The notes: a model not told the origin generated them from the sequence alone. Shown: positions 7,536 to 16,280, counted from the stretch's first letter. The stretch is DNA of 64,000 nucleotides from Roseiarcus sp963823165 (GCA_963823165.1 CAWGKV010000041.1:124001-188000); one strand, 5' to 3'. Program-made: numbers and translations.

Positions 7536-8737
7536 TGAGAAGCAGTGAGACTGACCGCATGAGCCAAGGAAGACCATTGCCGACCGAGGACGAATGCAAT
7601 GCGATCCGCGAAGGCGTTCGCGCGGCCGTCAGCAAGTTCGACGACGATTACTGGCTTGAACGTGACGAGGACGGCCGGTTTCCCCGCGAATTTCATCAGG
7701 CGATGGCTGAAGGCGGGTGGCTCGGCATCACCATGCCGGAGGAATACGGCGGGGCGGGACTCGGCGTCACGGAAGCGGCGATCATGATGCATGAGGTCGC
7801 AAGCCACGGCGGCGGGATGGCGGCCGCCTCTACGGTGCATATCAACCTGTTCGGGCCTCACCCGATCGTGGTGAAGGGAACACCGGAACAGAAGGCGCGC
7901 TGGGTGCCGCGCCTCATCTCCGGCGAGGACCAGTGCGCCTTCGGCTTCACGGAGCCAGACGCCGGGCTCAACACGACCCGCATCAAGACTTTCGCCGAGA
8001 AGGTCCCTGGCGGTTATCTCGTGCGCGGCCAGAAGGTGTGGACTTCGACCGCGCAAGTCGCGAGCAAGATCATGCTGCTGACGCGCACCACGCGCTACGA
8101 GGACTGCAAGCGACCAACGGACGGCATCACCATCTTCTACACCGACCTCGACAGGTCCAAGATCGACGTCCATCGCATTCCGAAAATGGGCCGAAAGGCG
8201 GTGGATTCCAATTCGATTTTCATCGACGGGCTGTTCGTGCCGGAGCAGGACCGGATCGGCGAGGAGGGCAAAGGGTTTTCCTATATCCTGCACAGCCTCA
8301 ATCCCGAGCGGATCCTGATCGCCGTCGAAGCGATCGGCATCGGCCAGGACGCCCTGAGGCGCGCGACCGCGTACGCCCGGCAGCGCGTGGTCTTCGACCG
8401 CCCGATCGGCCAGAATCAGGGCATTCAGCACCCGCTCGCCGAAAGATGGATGTATCTCGAGGCCGCCTGGCTGACGGCGATGAAGGCGGCCGAGCTCTAC
8501 GACACCGGCAGGCCCTGCGGCGCGGAAGCCAACAGCGCGAAGTTTCTCGGGGCCCGTGCAGGACACGACGCCGCGTGGCAGGCCGTGATGACCCATGGCG
8601 GATTTGGCTACGCCAAGGAATATCACGTCGAACGGCTTTACCGCGAGGCTTCGCTGACGCGGCTCGCGCCGATCACCGAGCAGCTGATCCTGTGCTTCAT
8701 CGCGGAAAAGGTGCTCGACCTTCCCAAGAGCTACTAA
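7535..8737 (+). CDS. acyl-CoA dehydrogenase family protein
   Basis: A 400-residue FAD enzyme. 'ITMPEEYGGAGLGVTEAAI' is in the N-terminal domain, 'AFGFTEPDAGLNTTRIKT' gives the FAD-binding loop, 'GQKVWTSTAQVA' follows, and 'HGGFGYAKEYHVERLYREA' lies near the C terminus. The YEGT-type catalytic Glu position reads L-A-P-I-T, so the base, if any, is elsewhere. The start at 7535 overlaps the previous stop; ATG 7559, 24 bases on, is an alternative. It lies mid-operon between the lyase and the MFE-2 halves and would make the enoyl-CoA used by the hydratase encoded two genes on. Confidence 0.87.
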   Translation: MRSSETDRMSQGRPLPTEDECNAIREGVRAAVSKFDDDYWLERDEDGRFPREFHQAMAEGGWLGITMPEEYGGAGLGVTEAAIMMHEVASHGGGMAAASTVHINLFGPHPIVVKGTPEQKARWVPRLISGEDQCAFGFTEPDAGLNTTRIKTFAEKVPGGYLVRGQKVWTSTAQVASKIMLLTRTTRYEDCKRPTDGITIFYTDLDRSKIDVHRIPKMGRKAVDSNSIFIDGLFVPEQDRIGEEGKGFSYILHSLNPERILIAVEAIGIGQDALRRATAYARQRVVFDRPIGQNQGIQHPLAERWMYLEAAWLTAMKAAELYDTGRPCGAEANSAKFLGARAGHDAAWQAVMTHGGFGYAKEYHVERLYREASLTRLAPITEQLILCFIAEKVLDLPKSY

Positions 8738-8747
8738 GGACGGACCC

Positions 8748-9659
8748 ATGGGCGTTATGGATGGAAAGGTCGCGCTGGTCACCGGCGCTGGGCGCGGCGT
8801 GGGGCGCGGCGTCGCGCTCGACCTCGCGAAGGCGGGCGCCGCTGTTGTCGTCAACGATCTCGGCGTGAGCTTAAGCGGGGAAGCGGGCGGCGCGTCAGTC
8901 GCTAAGGAGGTCGCTGACGAAATTGTCGCTGCCGGCGGCCGCGCGATCACCAACGCCGACAGCGTCGCTAGCTGGGACGGCGCGCACGCCATGGTGAAGG
9001 CGGCGATCAACGCTTTCGGCCGGATCGACACGGTCGTCAACAATGCCGGCAATCTGCGCGACAGTCTCTTTCACAAAATGACGGAGGAGGAGTTCGATGC
9101 GGTCGTCGGCGTCCATCTCAAGGGCGCATTCAACGTGAGCCGCGCCGCCGCGCCTCACTTCAAGGCGCAGGCTTCCGGGGCCTATATCCACATGACCTCG
9201 ACCTCCGGCCTCGTCGGTAATTTCGGCCAGGCGAACTACGCGGCGGCTAAGCTCGGCATCGTCGGCCTTTCGAAATCGATCGCCCTCGACATGCAGCGGT
9301 TCAACGTGCGTTCGAACGCGGTCGCGCCCTTTGCCTGGACACGGATGATCGACTCGATTCCGACCAACACGCCTGAGCAGCAGAAGCGCGTCGAGGGCCT
9401 GAAGAAGCTCGAGCCAGAAAAGATCGCGCCCTTCGTGACCGCGCTCGCGAGCGACGCCGGCGCGCACGTGACCGGGCAGGTCTTCGGCGTTCGCAACAAC
9501 GAGATCTATCTCTTTTCCCAGCCGAGGCCGATCCGCACGGCGCATACCGCTGGGGGCTGGACGGCGGAGACGATCGCGGAGCGCGTGTTCCCGATGTTCG
9601 CCAACGATTTCTATCCTTTGCACCGCTCGGGCGACGTCTTCACCTGGGATCCGGTCTGA
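8748..9659 (+). CDS. SDR family 3-hydroxyacyl-CoA dehydrogenase, MFE-2 dehydrogenase-like
   Basis: A 303-residue SDR. 'VTGAGRGVGRGVALDLAKAG' is the NAD site, and the insertion 'VNDLGVSLSGEAGGASVAKE' is characteristic of the dehydrogenase unit of peroxisomal multifunctional enzyme type 2 (HSD17B4). 'VVNNAGNLRDSLFHKMTEE' and the catalytic 'YAAAKLGIVGL' follow. It should oxidise (3R)-hydroxyacyl-CoA. The next gene, five bases on, is the matching hydratase-2 unit, so the bacterium carries as two genes what eukaryotes fuse into one protein. The C-terminal ~50 residues, rich in Pro and aromatics, exceed the core SDR fold. Ribosome site: AAGGACGG before ATG 8748. Confidence 0.88.
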   Translation: MGVMDGKVALVTGAGRGVGRGVALDLAKAGAAVVVNDLGVSLSGEAGGASVAKEVADEIVAAGGRAITNADSVASWDGAHAMVKAAINAFGRIDTVVNNAGNLRDSLFHKMTEEEFDAVVGVHLKGAFNVSRAAAPHFKAQASGAYIHMTSTSGLVGNFGQANYAAAKLGIVGLSKSIALDMQRFNVRSNAVAPFAWTRMIDSIPTNTPEQQKRVEGLKKLEPEKIAPFVTALASDAGAHVTGQVFGVRNNEIYLFSQPRPIRTAHTAGGWTAETIAERVFPMFANDFYPLHRSGDVFTWDPV

Positions 9660-9664
9660 AGTCC

Positions 9665-10519
9665 ATGCCCATCCAGCCGGACCGCCTTGTCGCCTATCGC
9701 CTGCCGGAGATCGCGCAAACTTATGCGCCACGTGATGCTATCCTTTACGCGCTTGGAGTGGGGCTCGGGCATGACCCCTGCGCCCGCGAGGACCTCAAGT
9801 TCCTTATTGAGGACGGGCTCGAGGTCCTGCCCACCTTCGCGGTGACCTTGGCTTCTCCTGGCATGTGGATCAGGGCGCCTGAATTCGGCGTCGATTTCAT
9901 GAAGCTTGTCCATGCGGAGCAGGCGGCCTCATTCCATGCGCCGCTGGCTACGGAGGCCGATGTCGTCGGCAGCGCCAGAGTCCTGTCGCTGACCGACCGA
10001 GGACCCGGACGCGGCGCGGTGCTCGTGCTCGAGCGAACAATTCGAGACGCCCGGAGCGACCACGCCTATTGCACATTGCGTCAGACTCTGCTTCTGCGCG
10101 GCGACGGGGGCTTCGGCGGCCCGGCGGCGCCCTCCGCGCGGTCAATTATTCCGGAGCGGCCGCCGGACCTGAGATGCCGCGCTGTCATCGACCCGCGGGC
10201 GGCGCTGATCTATCGACTGTCTGGGGACCGCAACCCGCTGCACTTCGACCCCGACTTCGCCACGCGAGCGGGGTTCGAACGTCCCATTCTGCACGGTCTC
10301 GCGAGCTATGCCCTCGCCGGAGTGACGGTCGCACGCGCCTGCGGCTTTTCGCCGACGAGGATCAGGGCGCTGCAGGCCCGCTTTTCCGGCGTCGTCTTTC
10401 CCGGCGACATCCTCGAGTTCAGGGTCTGGCGCGATAAGGGCGAGGCGACGTTCCAGGCCTTCGTCGGAGACCGAAAGGTTCTCGATCAGGGACAAGTTGC
10501 ATTTGGAGGCGATCGATGA
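9665..10519 (+). CDS. double hot-dog MaoC-type (3R)-enoyl-CoA hydratase 2
   Basis: A 284-residue protein with two hot-dog halves. The C-terminal half has the hydratase-2 motif 'YRLSGDRNPLHFDPDFA' (about residues 182-198) with the catalytic Asp and His, followed by 'FERPILHGLASYALAG'. The N-terminal half ('YAPRDAILYALGVGLG') keeps the fold but not the motif, as in peroxisomal hydratase 2. It hydrates trans-2-enoyl-CoA to (3R)-hydroxyacyl-CoA, the substrate of the preceding MFE-2-like dehydrogenase. The 3' end overlaps the next gene by four bases (ATGA). Function at family level is secure; chain type is not. Confidence 0.9.
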   Translation: MPIQPDRLVAYRLPEIAQTYAPRDAILYALGVGLGHDPCAREDLKFLIEDGLEVLPTFAVTLASPGMWIRAPEFGVDFMKLVHAEQAASFHAPLATEADVVGSARVLSLTDRGPGRGAVLVLERTIRDARSDHAYCTLRQTLLLRGDGGFGGPAAPSARSIIPERPPDLRCRAVIDPRAALIYRLSGDRNPLHFDPDFATRAGFERPILHGLASYALAGVTVARACGFSPTRIRALQARFSGVVFPGDILEFRVWRDKGEATFQAFVGDRKVLDQGQVAFGGDR

Positions 10520-11469
10520 GGGGCGACCCGATTTTGGCGACGCAGCTCAAGGCGAAGCTTCGCTTGCCCGTGATGGCCGGCCCGATGTTCATCGCCTCGA
10601 CGCCCGCGCTTGCCGTGGCGCAATGCCGGAGCGGCATCATCGGCGCGATGCCGGCGCTCAACGCGCGGACGACCGAGCTGCTCGACCAGCAGATCGCCTC
10701 GATCGAGAGCGAACTCGAAGGCTGCGAGATTCCTTTCGCGATCAACCTCGTCGCCCATAAGAGCAATGCGCGGCTCGACGCCGATCTCGAGGTCGTTGTT
10801 TCGCGCAAGGTTCCCATCGTCGTGCTGGCGCTGGCGACGAGCCCGTCGATCGTCGATGCGATTCACGGATACGGCGGCCTCGTTTTCAACGATGTCGCGA
10901 GCGACCGGCATGCGCGCAAATGCGCGGACCTGGGAGTCGACGGCGTCATAGCGGTTTCGGCCGGCGCCGGAGGCCACACCGGCTCGGTCTCGCCTTTTGC
11001 GCTCGTGGGCGAGATTCGCGAATGGTGGGAGGGGCCGTTGATGCTGGCGGGCTCGATCGCGACCGGCCGCGCCATCCTCGCCGCCGAAACGCTCGGCGCC
11101 GACCTCGCCTATGTCGGCTCGCCCTTCCTCGCCTGCGCGGAGGCGAACACGCCCGACGGCTTCAAGCGGATGGTGGTCGACTCCGCGTCCAAGGACATCG
11201 TCGTCATCAACGGCTTCACCGGCGCCAACGCGTCTTTCCTGCTGCCCTCGATCCTGGCCAACGGCCTCGATCCGGCTGCGCTGGCCCAGCTGAAAGGCTC
11301 CGGCGTCAACGTCTCCGGCGGCGGGCATCCCAAGGCCTGGCGCGACGTCTGGAGCGCGGGCCAGGGGATCGGGGCCGTCAAGGCGGCCTTGCCGGCGGCC
11401 GATTACATCGCCAACCTTGCGGCCGATTACGAACTGGCGCGCGAAACGATGGGCATGAGGCGGGCATGA
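10516..11469 (+). CDS. nitronate monooxygenase family (2-nitropropane dioxygenase-like) flavoprotein
   Basis: A 317-residue FMN TIM-barrel protein. 'RLPVMAGPMFIASTPALAVA' at the N terminus, 'VSAGAGGHTGSVSPFALVGEI' (about 150-170) and 'AGSIATGRAILAAETLGADLAYVGSPFLA' are the NMO/2-NPD signatures, including the His of the GGHTG loop. Family members oxidise nitronates, but many found in acyl-CoA clusters probably act as flavin oxidoreductases on enoyl- or ketoacyl-CoA. It is translationally coupled to both neighbours by four-base overlaps, so it belongs to this pathway. The true substrate is unknown. Confidence 0.85.
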   Translation: MRGDPILATQLKAKLRLPVMAGPMFIASTPALAVAQCRSGIIGAMPALNARTTELLDQQIASIESELEGCEIPFAINLVAHKSNARLDADLEVVVSRKVPIVVLALATSPSIVDAIHGYGGLVFNDVASDRHARKCADLGVDGVIAVSAGAGGHTGSVSPFALVGEIREWWEGPLMLAGSIATGRAILAAETLGADLAYVGSPFLACAEANTPDGFKRMVVDSASKDIVVINGFTGANASFLLPSILANGLDPAALAQLKGSGVNVSGGGHPKAWRDVWSAGQGIGAVKAALPAADYIANLAADYELARETMGMRRA

Positions 11470-12479
11470 CCAATCGCCAGGCAATTCTCGTCTCCCGGCC
11501 TACGGGAGTGGCGCAGGCGGAGAATTTCGCCATTCGCGAGGTCCCTGTGGCTTCCCCGACGGAGGGGCAAATTCTTGTCCGGAACGAATTCCTCTCAGTC
11601 GAACCGGCAATGCGCGGCTGGATCGCCGACCGCGGAAATTATTCGACGCCGGTCGAGATCGGCTCGACCATGCGCGCGTTGGCGGTCGGGGAAATCGTCG
11701 AGTTGCGACATCCCGACTATCGGCCCGGCGAAATCGTCTCCGGATGGTTCGGTTGGCAGGAGATAGCGACCGTCGACGCCAGCGCGGTCGTGCGGCGGGT
11801 CGTCGAATCCGATCTCCCGCATTCGCTGGCCCTCGGCGTGCTCGGCATCAATGGCGTGACGGCGCTGATCGGCCTCACCGTCATCGGCGAACCGAAGCCG
11901 GGCGAGACAGTGCTCGTCTCCACCGCTGCCGGAGCGGTCGGCTCTGCGGTGGGCCAGATCGCGAAAATCCTCGGCTGCCGGTCGGTCGGAATCGCCGGCG
12001 GGCCGGACAAGGTCCGCCGGTGTCTTGACGTCTTCGGCTACGACGCGGCAATCGACTATAAGGCCCCCGGACTCGAGGAGGCGATCGATAAAGCCTGTCC
12101 AGACGGCGTCAACGTCTATTTCGACAACACGTCCGGCGTCATCAGCGATACGGTCTATCCACGCTTGGCGGTCGGCGCCCGCGTGGTCATCTGCGGGACG
12201 GCCTCGATCTCCTCCTGGGATCCCTGGCCGACCGGACCGCGCATCGAGCGCCACCTGCTGGTCAAGCGCGCCCGCGCGCAGGGCTTTGTGATCTTCGACT
12301 ACGTTGACCGCTGGGAAGCCTCGGTGGCGAGCCTTGCGGATTGGGTGCGCGCGGGCAAGCTGCGCTACGAGGAGGACATTCTCGACGGCCTCGAAGCCTG
12401 CCCCGACGCGCTCGCCGGGCTCTACCGCGGCGAGAACCGGGGCAAGCGCCTGATCCGTCTTTCCACCAATTCTTCTTGA
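11466..12479 (+). CDS. zinc-free MDR family NADP-dependent oxidoreductase (prostaglandin reductase/CurA-like)
   Basis: About 337 residues. 'FLSVEPAMRGWIADR', 'GWFGWQEIATVD', 'LGINGVTALIGL' and the NADP motif 'VSTAAGAVGSAVGQIAKILG' are diagnostic of the leukotriene B4 12-hydroxydehydrogenase/CurA branch of medium-chain reductases, which reduce alpha,beta-unsaturated ketones or aldehydes. No zinc-binding cysteines are present. ATG 11466 overlaps the previous stop (ATGA), so I prefer it over longer upstream frames. It is the last gene of the first plus-strand operon; a convergent gap of ~250 bases follows. It may reduce an enone intermediate. Confidence 0.88.
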   Translation: MTNRQAILVSRPTGVAQAENFAIREVPVASPTEGQILVRNEFLSVEPAMRGWIADRGNYSTPVEIGSTMRALAVGEIVELRHPDYRPGEIVSGWFGWQEIATVDASAVVRRVVESDLPHSLALGVLGINGVTALIGLTVIGEPKPGETVLVSTAAGAVGSAVGQIAKILGCRSVGIAGGPDKVRRCLDVFGYDAAIDYKAPGLEEAIDKACPDGVNVYFDNTSGVISDTVYPRLAVGARVVICGTASISSWDPWPTGPRIERHLLVKRARAQGFVIFDYVDRWEASVASLADWVRAGKLRYEEDILDGLEACPDALAGLYRGENRGKRLIRLSTNSS

Positions 12480-12728
12480 AGGCACGCCTCCTTTGTCGGG
12501 CCTCCACAGGGACGCGTACGGGCTGCAGTCCCGCCCTTGCAGGTTTGGATACGCCAGAGCGAGTTCAAAGGCTTGGGCGCCAAAAGTTGTCGCACCGTCG
12601 CACCTCGCACCTCACACGAATCCATTTCGCGACCTGAGCGCAAGCGTAATAACAGATTACAATAGTGATATCTCCCTTGCCGAGATCTCGTCGCCAGAAT
12701 TTGCGGTGGGCGCCCCTGGCCGCCTCTG
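12480..12728. other. convergent intergenic gap
   Basis: This 249-base gap separates the ends of two converging operons. A short inverted repeat GTAAT-N5-ATTAC lies at 12646-12660, but without promoter context I do not read it as an operator. I see no gene here. Confidence 0.5.
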
Positions 12729-13530
12729 TTACCGGTCGCGGTACCGCGGCTCACGCTTCTCGCGAAAGGCAGCCACCGCCTCGCGATGATCGGCTGTCTC
12801 GAGCAGGATGACCTGCTGGCGGTCTTCGAGCGCGAGCGCCGCGTCGAGGCTCGGCGCGTCGATCTCGGCGTTCAGCGTCTCCTTCGTCATGCGCAGCCCC
12901 ATCGGCGCAGTTTTGACCATGTCCACGGCCAGCGCCATTCCCGTCTTCGAGAAGCTTGTCCTCGGGCACGATTTCGCTGACGAGGCCCATGCGCAATGCG
13001 CGATCGGCCCCGATGAAGCGGCCCGTCAACAAAAACTCGGAGGCGTTGGACAGGCCGACGAGACGAGGCAGCAGGTAGCCCGCGCCCATGTCGCAACCGC
13101 CGAGGCCGACGCGGATATAGGCTGCGTTCATGCGGACGCTGGGCGCGGCGTAGCGGACGTCAGAGGCGAGCGCGAGCGAGAAGCCGCCGCCGCACGCGGC
13201 GCCATGAAGGAGCGCGATGATCGGCTGCGGACAGGCGCGCATCGATCTGACCAAGCCCGAGTAGAGCTTCTGCATCGCCATCTGTCGTTGCGCCCGACCT
13301 TCGCCCGCCTCGGTGAAGGCGACCGAACCGAGATCCGCGCCCGCTGAGAACATTCGCCCCTCGCCCCTCAGGAGCACGACGCGAACGTCGAGGCGCGCGA
13401 GCAATCCGTCGAAATAGGCGCGCATCTCAGAGACCATCTCGGGCGACATGGCGTTGAGCGCTTCCGGGCGGTTCAGCGACAGGATTTCGACAGCGCCCCG
13501 CCGTTCGAGCGTCAGCGTGGAAAAGTCCAT
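12729..13530 (-). pseudogene. enoyl-CoA hydratase/isomerase family gene with a single-base frameshift
   Basis: The frame from ATG 13530 gives a good crotonase N terminus: 'FSAGADLGSV' and 'HGAACGGGFSLALASD' form the oxyanion hole, followed by 'VGLGGCDMGAGYLLPRLVG'. After 'LVSEIVPEDKLLED' it turns into Arg/Gly-rich nonsense. The correct C terminus (MALAVDMVKTAPMGLRM... to ...REPRYRDR) continues in another frame from about 12938 to 12729. The locus is 802 bases, one more than a multiple of three, so one extra base in the run TTCCC at 12939-12943 explains it. The repaired protein would be 266 residues. It is the last gene of the minus-strand operon, 18 bases after its neighbour. Either a sequencing error or a recent pseudogene. 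Confidence 0.8.
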
Positions 13531-13548
13531 CGTCTCTCCTTGCGCCAG

Positions 13549-14664
13549 TCAGATCGGCGGGTGGTCCTGCACTTCGGGGTATTTGCCGTAGCCTTTGCCG
13601 ACGCCGTACTCGACAATTCCGTAACCGACCTCATCGCCGTCCGTCACTTCGATCACGTGATCGCTCAGCGTGCGCACGAGCTTGCGCGTCTCCGGGTCGT
13701 CGAGCGTCCAGACGTCATGCTCGGAATAGAACTTGCCCTTGTCGTCGCCGTGCGACCACCCCTTCAGGCCGCCGTAGAGGCCGCCCTTGAGGAAATAGCG
13801 TGCGGGAAGCGCGCGTATCTTCAAGCGTCGCTTCGAACGATCGGAAAAGACGGCGTCGAACTCGCCGCTCGCCAGCGTCTGCCCCAGCGGATCCTTGGCC
13901 CAGACGACCTCGTGCGAAACGTCGTCGAGCCGCACGCTCTCCTTCGCGCGCGTTCCGATCGCGCCCACGACTTCACCCGAAATGTAGATCTTCTCGCCCG
14001 GAGCGCGCTCCTTGAAGAACACGTGCAAGCCGCGGTCCTTGAACTGCGCGGTGGTCCAGCAATAGAAGAACGGGGGATAAAAGGTCAGCGGCGGGTTGGC
14101 CTCGTCCGTCCGCATCTCCGCACGAATGCCCCAGGAATGATCGCGCTGGCCGAGCCATGTCGAGTCGGAGACCTCCAGGCGTTTGCCTGCGGCTTCGATC
14201 CAACCGCGATAAGCGCCAAGCTGCTGCGCGCGGGCCATGTGCTCCGTCACCCGGCCGCTTCGGCGGCGGAAATGCTCACCTTCCTCGTGCGGGTTCATGG
14301 TGGCGATGAATTCGAGATCGAAGGCAAGGCCCAACTCGTTAGGCTTCAAGATGAGCCGGTGACGCCGCAGGCCTTCAAGCACTTCGATTTCCAGCGGCCC
14401 GATCGTCGTCTCCAGGGGATTGGGGCGCAGGCGCCTCGAGGCGCGGAAGTTCACTTGCCGGCCGTCGAAGGCGACGCCGGCGAACCCATCCATCACGTTC
14501 CGATTGGGATGCCAGCCGAGGCCGATGTCGAAGATGAAGTCGCCTGCGGGGATGGGGTGGCCCGTATACCAGAGCCGCTCCATCCAGGCGGGATCGGAGC
14601 TCATCACATGATCGAACGTGGTCGGCAGCTGATGGCCGATAAAGTCGTCCTGTCTGCTCAGCAT
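13549..14664 (-). CDS. uncharacterised protein, possibly lipocalin-like (DUF7064/7065 or CrtC/AttH-like)
   Basis: About 371 residues with no signal peptide or membrane segment. The clearest landmark is 'LGQRDHSWGIRAEM' (about residues 168-181); I recall G-x-RDHSWG-x-R in double-lipocalin-like proteins related to CrtC/AttH and in DUF7064/7065 proteins. 'FDIGLGWHPNRNVMDGFAGV' near the N terminus and 'HDVWTLDDPETRKLVRTLSDHV' near the C terminus also look conserved. ATG 14664 has GAGGAA upstream; a longer upstream frame overlaps the preceding gene and looks spurious. It lies with an APH-like kinase and a small unknown gene, an arrangement common in acyl-CoA islands. A binding or isomerase role for a hydrophobic substrate is a guess. 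Confidence 0.6.
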   Translation of the reverse strand: MLSRQDDFIGHQLPTTFDHVMSSDPAWMERLWYTGHPIPAGDFIFDIGLGWHPNRNVMDGFAGVAFDGRQVNFRASRRLRPNPLETTIGPLEIEVLEGLRRHRLILKPNELGLAFDLEFIATMNPHEEGEHFRRRSGRVTEHMARAQQLGAYRGWIEAAGKRLEVSDSTWLGQRDHSWGIRAEMRTDEANPPLTFYPPFFYCWTTAQFKDRGLHVFFKERAPGEKIYISGEVVGAIGTRAKESVRLDDVSHEVVWAKDPLGQTLASGEFDAVFSDRSKRRLKIRALPARYFLKGGLYGGLKGWSHGDDKGKFYSEHDVWTLDDPETRKLVRTLSDHVIEVTDGDEVGYGIVEYGVGKGYGKYPEVQDHPPI

Positions 14665-14677
14665 GGGTTCCTCCTCA

Positions 14678-15166
14678 TCACCCCTTCTCCGCCCCGCTCG
14701 ACATTTCCGCGAACATCGGCTTGGCGCTGGTCGACTGTTCGAACTTGGATTGCCGGTTGAGATATCGGTCAATCGCGGCCTCGGCTCGGGCGAGCGTGCG
14801 CGGCGCGATCTTCGCCCGGTTCGCAGCGAGCCAGTCGATCAGTTCGCACATGCGTCGATCGCCCGCATTGCGCCCCGCCTCGAGTTCGGCGGCGTCGGGC
14901 AGCTTCGCGCGCTCGCGCGTCTCAGGCAGAGGCGCGCCAGGAAGCTCCGCGGCCAGAGACTTGAGCTCGCCGCTCGCCGCTTCGAGCGCGCGAAGCTGCT
15001 CGGAAAGGAAGGCGTTCGACCAGGCGGCGCGCAGTTTGATGCTGCTCAGCATGTAGATCACGCCGTAGGCTTGGCCCCTGGCGAAATCGCCGTCGATATG
15101 AGGGATGACCTCCTTGCGCAGCGTCGCGATCATACCATCGATCAGGCGGGGCAGAGAATTGTTCAC
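14678..15166 (-). CDS. hypothetical protein, small alpha-helical
   Basis: 162 residues, predicted mostly helical ('FARGQAYGVIYMLSSIKLRA', 'LRALEAASGELKSLAAEL', 'LARAEAAIDRYLNRQSKFEQ'), with no signal peptide or recognised motif. The start is GTG 15166, whose bases overlap the TGA of the kinase-like gene, with GGAGGGG just upstream, so the two are translationally coupled. I do not recognise the family. Constant coupling to an aminoglycoside-phosphotransferase-like protein would suggest it is that protein's partner. Confidence 0.6.
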   Translation of the reverse strand: MNNSLPRLIDGMIATLRKEVIPHIDGDFARGQAYGVIYMLSSIKLRAAWSNAFLSEQLRALEAASGELKSLAAELPGAPLPETRERAKLPDAAELEAGRNAGDRRMCELIDWLAANRAKIAPRTLARAEAAIDRYLNRQSKFEQSTSAKPMFAEMSSGAEKG

Positions 15167-16218
15167 CAGGTCCCCTCCAGCGTCTTGGCGATCTGACGAA
15201 ACACCGGCGCAATCTGGGTCGCCATCGCCGGCATGCGCATGTCGTTGAAGAGACCGTCCTCGAAGCAGCGCGCAGCCGCCATATGCGTGAAGGCGAGCTT
15301 CATGAGCGAGAAGACGATGTAGAACTTGAGAGAGGCAGGGTCCACCTTGAGCGCCGACTGCGCCTCGTAGCGGGAGATGAAATCCGCTTCGTCGGCGAGG
15401 CCGCAGACGAGGGATGTGCCGCCCCGATATTGCGGCAGGAACGCCCAGCCGAGATCCTCGACAGGATCGCCAAGATGGACGAGCTCCCAGTCGAGAATGG
15501 CGGATATTCGGCCATCGCGTTCGAGAAAATTGCCGAGCCGGTAGTCGCCGTGAACGAGCGAGACCTGCTGGGCTGTTGGCGCGTGCGCGCGGAGCCAGCC
15601 GAGAGTCCTGCGCGCCATCGGGTGCGGGCGCAGGGCCCATCGCTCAAACCGCCCCTGCCAATCGTCGATTTGGAGCTGCGCCGCGTTCTCGACGGTGACG
15701 CCCTCGGCCCATTTGGCGAGCGGGGTCGCGCGCCAGTCGAAACCATGCAGGGCCGCGAGCGCGTCGATGAAATCCGCCGCCAGCGTTTTCCGGCGCGCGC
15801 CGTCCAGGGTCTGCCCCTGCGAGCCCCAGGGTAGCGGGGTGTCCCCGTCGACTTTCTCGCAGATGAAGAACGGCGCCCCGAGAATCGTGGGATCGTCGCT
15901 CCCGAAAAACACGCGCGGCGCCGGAACTGCGCTTGCAGCCAAAGCGCTGAGGGACTCATATTCCGGCATCGCGCTGTAAGGCGCGAACAGCCCATAAGGC
16001 GGCCCAATCCTCAAAATGACCTCGCGCGCCCGCGCGAAACCGGCGACCTGGACGGCGTAGGTGATCCAGGAGAATCCCGCCGGAAACTTGCTCAGCCGTT
16101 CGATCGCGACTTCGCCGCCACTCGCCGCGGAGAGGAACTCACCCAATCGCCGCCGAAGCCGATCCCCATCCTCAAACACCGGGGCTTCCGCCGACGCCGC
16201 TCCTTGCGGTTCCCCCAC
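15163..16218 (-). CDS. phosphotransferase family protein (aminoglycoside phosphotransferase/ACAD10-like kinase)
   Basis: A 351-residue APH-fold protein. 'SLVHGDYRLGNFLERDG' (about 216-232) is the Brenner-type catalytic loop with Asp and Asn, and 'ISAILDWELVHLGDPVEDLGW' supplies the metal-binding Asp. The N-terminal part has 'VILRIGPPYGLF' and 'FFICEKVDGDTPL'. Such proteins beside acyl-CoA dehydrogenases resemble the kinase domain of ACAD10, which phosphorylates 4-hydroxyacyl-CoA; that link is inference. Antibiotic resistance is unlikely. The start is GTG 16218; the perfect palindrome at 16261-16280 lies 43-62 bases upstream. It heads the minus-strand operon. Confidence 0.85.
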   Translation of the reverse strand: MGEPQGAASAEAPVFEDGDRLRRRLGEFLSAASGGEVAIERLSKFPAGFSWITYAVQVAGFARAREVILRIGPPYGLFAPYSAMPEYESLSALAASAVPAPRVFFGSDDPTILGAPFFICEKVDGDTPLPWGSQGQTLDGARRKTLAADFIDALAALHGFDWRATPLAKWAEGVTVENAAQLQIDDWQGRFERWALRPHPMARRTLGWLRAHAPTAQQVSLVHGDYRLGNFLERDGRISAILDWELVHLGDPVEDLGWAFLPQYRGGTSLVCGLADEADFISRYEAQSALKVDPASLKFYIVFSLMKLAFTHMAAARCFEDGLFNDMRMPAMATQIAPVFRQIAKTLEGTW

Positions 16219-16260
16219 TGTGACGACCTCGCTTGGTTGTGGCCTCTGCGCAGCGCGCTA

Positions 16261-16280
16261 TGCTAGTTGATAAACTAGCA
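16261..16280. promoter_or_regulatory. perfect 8-bp-arm palindrome upstream of the kinase-like operon
   Basis: TGCTAGTT-GATA-AACTAGCA is a perfect inverted repeat with a four-base spacer, 43-62 bases before the GTG of the kinase-like gene. It shares the TAGTTTA core with the site at 16378-16384 but is not the same palindrome. It may be an operator for the island's MarR protein or for another dimeric regulator. Confidence 0.5.

Noticed and set aside
7385..9052. A long minus-strand frame of about 555 codons
   Set aside because: It is antisense to the acyl-CoA dehydrogenase at 7535 and the MFE-2-like SDR, both of which have clear family motifs.
10920..11465. Long N-terminal extension of the MDR oxidoreductase
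   Set aside because: It overlaps the nitronate monooxygenase gene in another frame and is Arg-rich. The ATG at 11466 gives a normal MDR N terminus.
12646..12660. GTAAT-N5-ATTAC palindrome
   Set aside because: It lies between converging genes, has shorter arms and different spacing from the operator candidates, and is expected by chance.
15163..16218. Aminoglycoside resistance gene
   Set aside because: The APH fold is present, but its place in an acyl-CoA operon points to a catabolic kinase rather than drug resistance.
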